Shown: positions 59,863 through 64,000 of the stretch, in pieces
How the letters are laid out: each line of letters opens with the position of its first letter
Position numbering within the stretch: the stretch's first letter is position 1
NCBI RefSeq assembly: GCF_007828865.1
Contig: NZ_VIVK01000001.1
Location: forward strand, 6,324,001-6,388,000
Reading direction: 5' to 3'
From: Kribbella amoyensis
Lineage (GTDB): Bacteria > Actinomycetota > Actinomycetes > Propionibacteriales > Kribbellaceae
Length of the DNA: 64,000 bases
Notes under the pieces: model-generated
Told to the model about the DNA's origin: nothing
Seen by the model: the letters and a program-made list of their open reading frames with translations, nothing else
Database searches by the model: none
Translations under genes and position numbers: made by a program

Positions 59863-59961
59863 GAGCACTCCCCCTCTCGCCGGCTCGACCTGGTGGTGGA
59901 CCGGGCGCGCCTGGGACGCGGCATCGAGATCACCGGTTTCCGAGCCTAGTGCCGCGCGGCA

Positions 59962-60399
59962 CTAGTCGCAGCGGACCGGGGACGAGGTCCGCCGGAGGCC
60001 GAGGATGACGACCGCGCCCACGATGACGTGCAGGGCGGCGAGGCCGAGCTTCGAGCCGGCGCCGATTCCGCTGTTCAGTGGGCTGCCGAGCGACGTGGTG
60101 CAGACGATCGCCGCGACGACCGTCCAGGTGTCACGAGGGTTGCGCTTGCCGCGGCGTTCGAGGAGGGCGAGGAGACCCCAGCCCAGGAAGGCCATCGCCA
60201 GCGAGGCGAACCCGACCGAGACGGCGCCGACCTCGATCGTGCCGCCCTGCTGCGCCTTCAGGTCGATCCCAGCGACCTGGGTGAGCACAACCCAGAGCGC
60301 TTCGGCGGCCACGGCGGTCGCGCCGACGACGGCCAGCCGGCTTCGGCCGGGAACGCGGTGCGGGTTGCTGGTCCGAGTGTTCTGCTCGACGGTACTCAC
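59962..60399 (-). CDS. DUF6069 family membrane protein
   Basis: A 145-residue protein from GTG at 60399, which follows GGAGG at 8 bp. Four hydrophobic segments are visible (VVGATAVAAEALWVVLTQVA, VGFASLAMAFLGWGLLALLE, TWTVVAAIVCTTSLGSPLNS, GLAALHVIVGAVVILGLRR), the layout of the DUF6069 family. The sequence ends RTSSPVRCD. Unknown function. Upstream is the divergent kinase gene at 60587. Confidence 0.8.
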   Translation of the reverse strand: MSTVEQNTRTSNPHRVPGRSRLAVVGATAVAAEALWVVLTQVAGIDLKAQQGGTIEVGAVSVGFASLAMAFLGWGLLALLERRGKRNPRDTWTVVAAIVCTTSLGSPLNSGIGAGSKLGLAALHVIVGAVVILGLRRTSSPVRCD

Positions 60400-60586
60400 G
60401 GCATCTACCTCCGGGTGCGGGCTCGGATCCTCGGTGCGAGATCCGGTGGCTTGGTGCGACCAAGCTTCGCGAGCAGGCACGGTCCGGGGCATCGGCCGCG
60501 CGGCTGCAGCGCCCTCGCCCGAAGTCGGCAGACCCTCGACTTTGGTCGGTGGTGACGGATCACCGACCGGTTCTAGGCTCGGTGGC

Positions 60587-61738
60587 ATGGATGACCTCTG
60601 CGCCCGGAGGGCCCGCTCCCGGCGGGCCGATCTCGTGGCCATGACCGCGATCGGCATCGTCTCCGCGGCCACGATCGTCGGGCGGCACGTCAACGGCGAG
60701 AGCAGCTGGTTGCTCGTCCTCGACATCGCGGTCGGGCTGGCCGCGGTCGGCCTGATCCCGTTTCTCGGCGCGCGCCCGGTCCACGGCGCCGTCGCGCTGG
60801 GAGTACTCGCCGCGCTCTCCCCGGCCGCCACCCCGCCCTCGAACGTCGGCACCCTGACCATCGCGCACCGGCGGCCGTTGCGGATCGCCCTGTTCGGGAC
60901 GTCGGCCGCCGTCCTCGGCCACTTCGTCCAGAACCTCTGGCGGCCGATCCAGGGGCTCGACCTGCTCTGGTTCGTCGTGCTCGACGTCGCGGTCCACGCT
61001 GCCCTGCTCGGCTGGGGCCAGTGGAATCAGGCAAGGCAGGCGCTGCTCGATTCGCTCCGAGAGCGTGCGCTCCGGGCCGAGAACGAGCAAGGCCGCCGGG
61101 TCGCCGAGGCGCGGGCGTTGGAGCGGACCAAGATGGCCCGCGAGATGCACGACGTACTGGCGCACCGCCTCTCCCTGCTCGCCACGTACGCGGGCGCGCT
61201 GGAGTACCGGCCGGACTCGTCGCCGGAGAAGCTCGCGAAGGCCGCGGGCGTGATTCGTGGCGGGGTGCACCAGGCCCTGGACGAACTGCGCGAGGTGATC
61301 GGCGTCCTCCGGGACGGCGAGATCGACGAGCTGCCGAGCGGCCGGCCGCAGCCGACGTTCGCGGACCTCTCCTCGCTGGTGACCGAGTCCCGCGACGCCG
61401 GCACGGTGATCCGGTACGACCAGGTGGTGAGCGCGGCAGAGTCGTTGCCACCAGCAACGGGGCGGACGGCGTACCGGGTGGTGCAGGAAGGGCTCACCAA
61501 CGCCCGCAAGCACGCGGCCGGGCGACCGGTCACCCTCAAGGTGCAGGGCGAACCCGGGACCGGGCTGCAGATCGTGCTCACGAATCCCGGCGGGGACGGG
61601 GTCCCGCTGACCCCCGGGAGCGGGACCGGGCTCGTCGGCCTGACCGAGCGGGTCCAGCTGGCCGGTGGGACGCTCGACCACGGACAGGGAGGCGATGGCG
61701 AGTTCCGGCTGCGGGCCTCGCTACCGTGGCCCGCATGA
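60587..61738 (+). CDS. Sensor histidine kinase, NarL/DesK type
   Basis: A 383-residue kinase. About five membrane helices (residues 15-140) precede a HisKA_3 domain with His188 (TKMAREMHDVLAHRLSLLAT) and an HATPase domain (AYRVVQEGLTNARKHAAGRP, GSGTGLVGLTERVQLAGGTL). The stop overlaps the ATG of the next gene (ATGA), so the kinase is translationally coupled to its response regulator. Confidence 0.9.
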   Translation: MDDLCARRARSRRADLVAMTAIGIVSAATIVGRHVNGESSWLLVLDIAVGLAAVGLIPFLGARPVHGAVALGVLAALSPAATPPSNVGTLTIAHRRPLRIALFGTSAAVLGHFVQNLWRPIQGLDLLWFVVLDVAVHAALLGWGQWNQARQALLDSLRERALRAENEQGRRVAEARALERTKMAREMHDVLAHRLSLLATYAGALEYRPDSSPEKLAKAAGVIRGGVHQALDELREVIGVLRDGEIDELPSGRPQPTFADLSSLVTESRDAGTVIRYDQVVSAAESLPPATGRTAYRVVQEGLTNARKHAAGRPVTLKVQGEPGTGLQIVLTNPGGDGVPLTPGSGTGLVGLTERVQLAGGTLDHGQGGDGEFRLRASLPWPA

Positions 61739-62394
61739 GCGAAACCGAGAGCATCCGGGTCCTCGTGGTCGACGACGACGCACTGGTCCGGGCCAGCCTG
61801 GAGATGATGCTCGACGGCGCGCACGGGATCGCGGTGGTCGGCCAGGCCGCCGACGGGGACGAGGTACCGGCCGCGGTGGACGCGCACTTCCCCGACCTGG
61901 TGCTGATGGATCTGCGGATGCCGCGCGTCGACGGGATCACCGCGACGCGGCGGTTGCGAGCCCGGAAGAACCCGCCCGAGATCGTCGTCCTCACCACGTT
62001 CGACACCGACGAGAACGTGCTGCACGCGTTGCGGGCCGGGGCCAGCGGGTTCCTGCTGAAGGACACGCCGCCGGCGCAGATCGTCGAGGCGGTCCGGCGG
62101 GTCGCGTCCGGTGATCCGATCCTGTCGCCGGCGATCACGCGGCGACTGATGGACCGGGCCGCCACGCAGGCGGACGCCCACACGAAGGCCCAGGACGCGC
62201 TGTCCCGGCTCAGCCCGCGGGAGTACGACGTGATGCTGGCCGTCGCCCAGGGCAAGGCGAACGCCGACATCGCCACCGAGCTGTACATGAGCGTCGCCAC
62301 GGTCAAGGCGCACATCTCGCACATCCTCACCAAGCTCGAACTCGGCAACCGGACCCAGATCGCGCTGCTCGCCCACGACGCCGGGCTGGCCTGA
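61735..62394 (+). CDS. LuxR-family response regulator, partner of the preceding kinase
   Basis: A 219-residue regulator. The receiver domain has DDD at 13-15, phosphoacceptor Asp59 (FPDLVLMDLRMPRVDGITAT), Thr in VVLTTFDTDE and Lys in SGFLLKDTPP. The C-terminal LuxR helix-turn-helix is LSPREYDVMLAVAQGKANAD, then LYMSVATVKAHISHILTKLE. Coupled by a 4-bp overlap to the kinase. Confidence 0.92.
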   Translation: MSETESIRVLVVDDDALVRASLEMMLDGAHGIAVVGQAADGDEVPAAVDAHFPDLVLMDLRMPRVDGITATRRLRARKNPPEIVVLTTFDTDENVLHALRAGASGFLLKDTPPAQIVEAVRRVASGDPILSPAITRRLMDRAATQADAHTKAQDALSRLSPREYDVMLAVAQGKANADIATELYMSVATVKAHISHILTKLELGNRTQIALLAHDAGLA

Positions 62395-62459
62395 CCACAG
62401 GTCGATGGCCAAGGTTCGATGACGGCGCCATTGACCGCGGCATGGCTTAGCGTTGGCGC

Positions 62460-63125
62460 ATGATTCGGGTGTTGCTGGCCGACGACCAGGCGCTGGTACG
62501 CGCGGGCTTCCGTTCCCTGCTGAACGCCGAGGACGACATCACCGTGATCGGCGAGGTGTCCGACGGGGCCGAGGCGGTCGAGGTCGCGCGGGCGGAGAAA
62601 CCGGACGTCGTGCTGATGGACATCCGGATGCCCGGCACCGACGGGCTGGAGGCAACCCGCCAGATCGGGGCCGACGAGACGCTCTGCGACGTGCACGTGG
62701 TGATCCTGACGACGTTCGACCTGGACGAGTACGTGTTCGAGGCGTTGCGGGTCGGGGCGAGCGGGTTCCTGGTCAAGGACACCGAGCCGGTGGAACTGCT
62801 GCAGGCCGTCCGCGTGGTGGCCCGGGGTGACGCGCTGTTGTCGCCCGGGGTGACGCGGCGGCTGGTGGCCGAGTTCGCGTCCCGGAGCCGGCAGCCGCAT
62901 GCGAGCAAGGAGCTCGACGTGCTGACGGACCGGGAGAAGGAGATCGTCGCGCTCGTCGGCGAAGGCCTGTCGAACGACGAGATCGCCGAGCGGCTGGTGC
63001 TCAGCCCGGCGACCGCGAAGACGCACGTCAGCCGCGCGATGGTGAAGCTCGGCGTCCGCGACCGCGCCCAGCTCGTCGTGGTCGCGTACCAGACCGGCCT
63101 CGTCCGCCCGGGCTGGCTGGGCTGA
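62460..63125 (+). CDS. LuxR-family response regulator, unpaired
   Basis: A 221-residue NarL-type regulator with Asp54 (KPDVVLMDIRMPGTDGLEAT), Lys in SGFLVKDTEP and a LuxR domain (TDREKEIVALVGEGLSNDEI, then LVLSPATAKTHVSRAMVKLG). It follows the kinase-regulator pair by 65 bp but has its own gap and no kinase of its own. It precedes an ABC ATPase gene, which it may control. Its kinase could be the one at 60587, or the orphan at 56105. Confidence 0.9.
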   Translation: MIRVLLADDQALVRAGFRSLLNAEDDITVIGEVSDGAEAVEVARAEKPDVVLMDIRMPGTDGLEATRQIGADETLCDVHVVILTTFDLDEYVFEALRVGASGFLVKDTEPVELLQAVRVVARGDALLSPGVTRRLVAEFASRSRQPHASKELDVLTDREKEIVALVGEGLSNDEIAERLVLSPATAKTHVSRAMVKLGVRDRAQLVVVAYQTGLVRPGWLG

Positions 63126-63217
63126 CCTCGGGCCATCCGGCGTACTCCCCCGGCGGTAGCTGAGGTCACTCCCCCGAGCCGACGCGACGGAGCGTGCCCG
63201 GACGGCACTGTCGGGGT

Positions 63218-64000
63218 ATGACCAAGACAGCGGAGCCTCTGGTGCGGGTCACCGGGCTGACCAAGCAATACGGCGACACCCTCGCGGTCGACGGCGTCGA
63301 TCTGACGGTGCGACCGGGTGAGGTGTACGGATTCCTCGGGCCGAACGGCGCCGGGAAGACCACGACCCTGCGGATCCTGACCGGCCTGATCTCGCCGACC
63401 AGCGGAACCGTCCGGGTCCTCGGCGGTGCGCCGGGACAGGCCCAGGTGCTCGCGCGGACCGGGTCGATGATCGAGTCGCCCGCGTTCTACCCGTACCTGT
63501 CCGGCCTCGACAACCTCCGGCTGCTCGCCGAGTACGCCGCGGTGCCGCGGCGCCGGATCGAGGAGGTGCTCACCCTCGTCGATCTCGCGGACCGCGCCAA
63601 GGACCGGTTCTCGACGTACTCCCTCGGGATGAAGCAGCGGCTCGGCGTGGCGGCCGCGTTGCTCAAGGATCCGGAGCTGGTGATCCTCGACGAGCCGACG
63701 AACGGGCTGGACCCGGCCGGGATGCGCGACATGCGGCAACTGATCCGCGAGCTCGGCACCGAAGGCCGGACCGTGGTGCTGTCGAGCCACCTGCTCGGCG
63801 AGGTCCAGCAGATCTGCGACCGGGTCGGCATCATCAGCGCCGGCCGGATGGTCGCCGAGCACGATGTCGACGACCTCCGCAACGACCGCGAACTGGTGAT
63901 CCAGGCCAGGCCCCTGGACCGCGCGCATTCCGTCCTCCGGGGTGCCAGGCGGTCAGGTTCGGCGGGTCGACGACGACGCCGCGGTCCACGTCGATCGGGC
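63218..64000 (+). CDS. ABC transporter ATP-binding protein, 3'-truncated by window end, apparent frameshift
   Basis: An ATPase from ATG at 63218 (MTKTAEPLVRVTGLTKQYGD). Walker A is GFLGPNGAGKTTTLRILTGL, signature YSLGMKQRLGVAAALLKD, Walker B LVILDEPTNGLDPAGMRDMR and H-loop VVLSSHLLGEVQQICDRVGI. It resembles the bacitracin/antibiotic-type exporters that lie next to a two-component system, as here. Near 63942 the frame seems to shift: in the called frame the end turns Arg-rich, while the next frame gives VPGGQVRRVDDDAAVHVDR, the expected continuation. The G run CCGGGG there is a likely indel site. The permease would lie beyond the window. Confidence 0.82.
   Translation, partial: MTKTAEPLVRVTGLTKQYGDTLAVDGVDLTVRPGEVYGFLGPNGAGKTTTLRILTGLISPTSGTVRVLGGAPGQAQVLARTGSMIESPAFYPYLSGLDNLRLLAEYAAVPRRRIEEVLTLVDLADRAKDRFSTYSLGMKQRLGVAAALLKDPELVILDEPTNGLDPAGMRDMRQLIRELGTEGRTVVLSSHLLGEVQQICDRVGIISAGRMVAEHDVDDLRNDRELVIQARPLDRAHSVLRGARRSGSAGRRRRRGPRRSG

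Overview
The window is high-GC DNA with strong third-position GC bias and many GTG/TTG starts. It encodes a mycothiol-dependent maleylpyruvate-isomerase-family enzyme, an MSMEG_1061-type flavoprotein, DUF5997 and DUF6069 proteins and an actinobacterial xylose isomerase. This points to a soil actinomycete; Kribbella or another Propionibacteriales member is my best guess from gene content, not a proven assignment. It reads as ordinary chromosome carrying a few accessory islands. No rRNA, tRNA, CRISPR array, transposase or integrase was seen.

Layout. 0-6.1 kb: tail of a secreted repeat protein, the divergent DUF5997/LysR-like pair, a UBP zinc finger-GMC oxidoreductase operon and an MFS exporter. 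6.1-10.7 kb: a mycothiol-dependent enzyme, then an XRE/TPR regulator with small ORFs, then an aldehyde dehydrogenase. The regulator block is bounded by a 21-bp direct repeat that copies the last codons of the dehydrogenase, so it looks like a small integrated element. 10.7-20.8 kb: T4 beta-like protein, universal stress protein, M6 metalloprotease, alcohol dehydrogenase, a frameshifted AYGSN-fold gene, metallophosphatase lipoprotein, phospholipase C and a LysE exporter. 20.9-26.7 kb: a five-gene peptide/nickel-type ABC operon with overlapping start/stop codons, a clear promoter and LacI-like operators. 27-33 kb: sacsin-like ATPase, nitroreductase, SGNH hydrolase, YciI protein and GNAT acetyltransferase. 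33-41.6 kb: a seven-gene sugar operon (ROK regulator, ABC ATPase, permease, binding protein, Gfo/Idh oxidoreductase, xylose isomerase, sugar isomerase/epimerase). 41.9-48 kb: a disordered Cys-rich orphan, an S8 protease behind a G-quadruplex-like tract, and two small secreted proteins sharing one cysteine framework. 48-54 kb: histidine phosphatase, ABC exporter-MerR operon, an amidohydrolase with 15-bp minisatellites, an AlkB-like dioxygenase and a small hypothetical. 54-64 kb: MFS-PPOX pair behind MocR/PdxR-like boxes, orphan histidine kinase, FMN-dependent 2-hydroxyacid dehydrogenase with its divergent FadR-type regulator and two perfect palindromes, methyltransferase, DUF6069 protein, a histidine kinase/response regulator pair, a second response regulator, and an ABC ATPase cut by the window end.

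The strongest candidates for something new are the about 2.3-kb integrase-less element at 7.0-9.3 kb, the paired four-cysteine secreted proteins at 46.9-48.0 kb, and the orphan disordered/Cys-His protein at 41.9-43.3 kb. Apparent frameshifts near 8.52, 16.7 and 63.94 kb may be real gene decay or assembly indels. All family names come from reading motifs, not from database searches.
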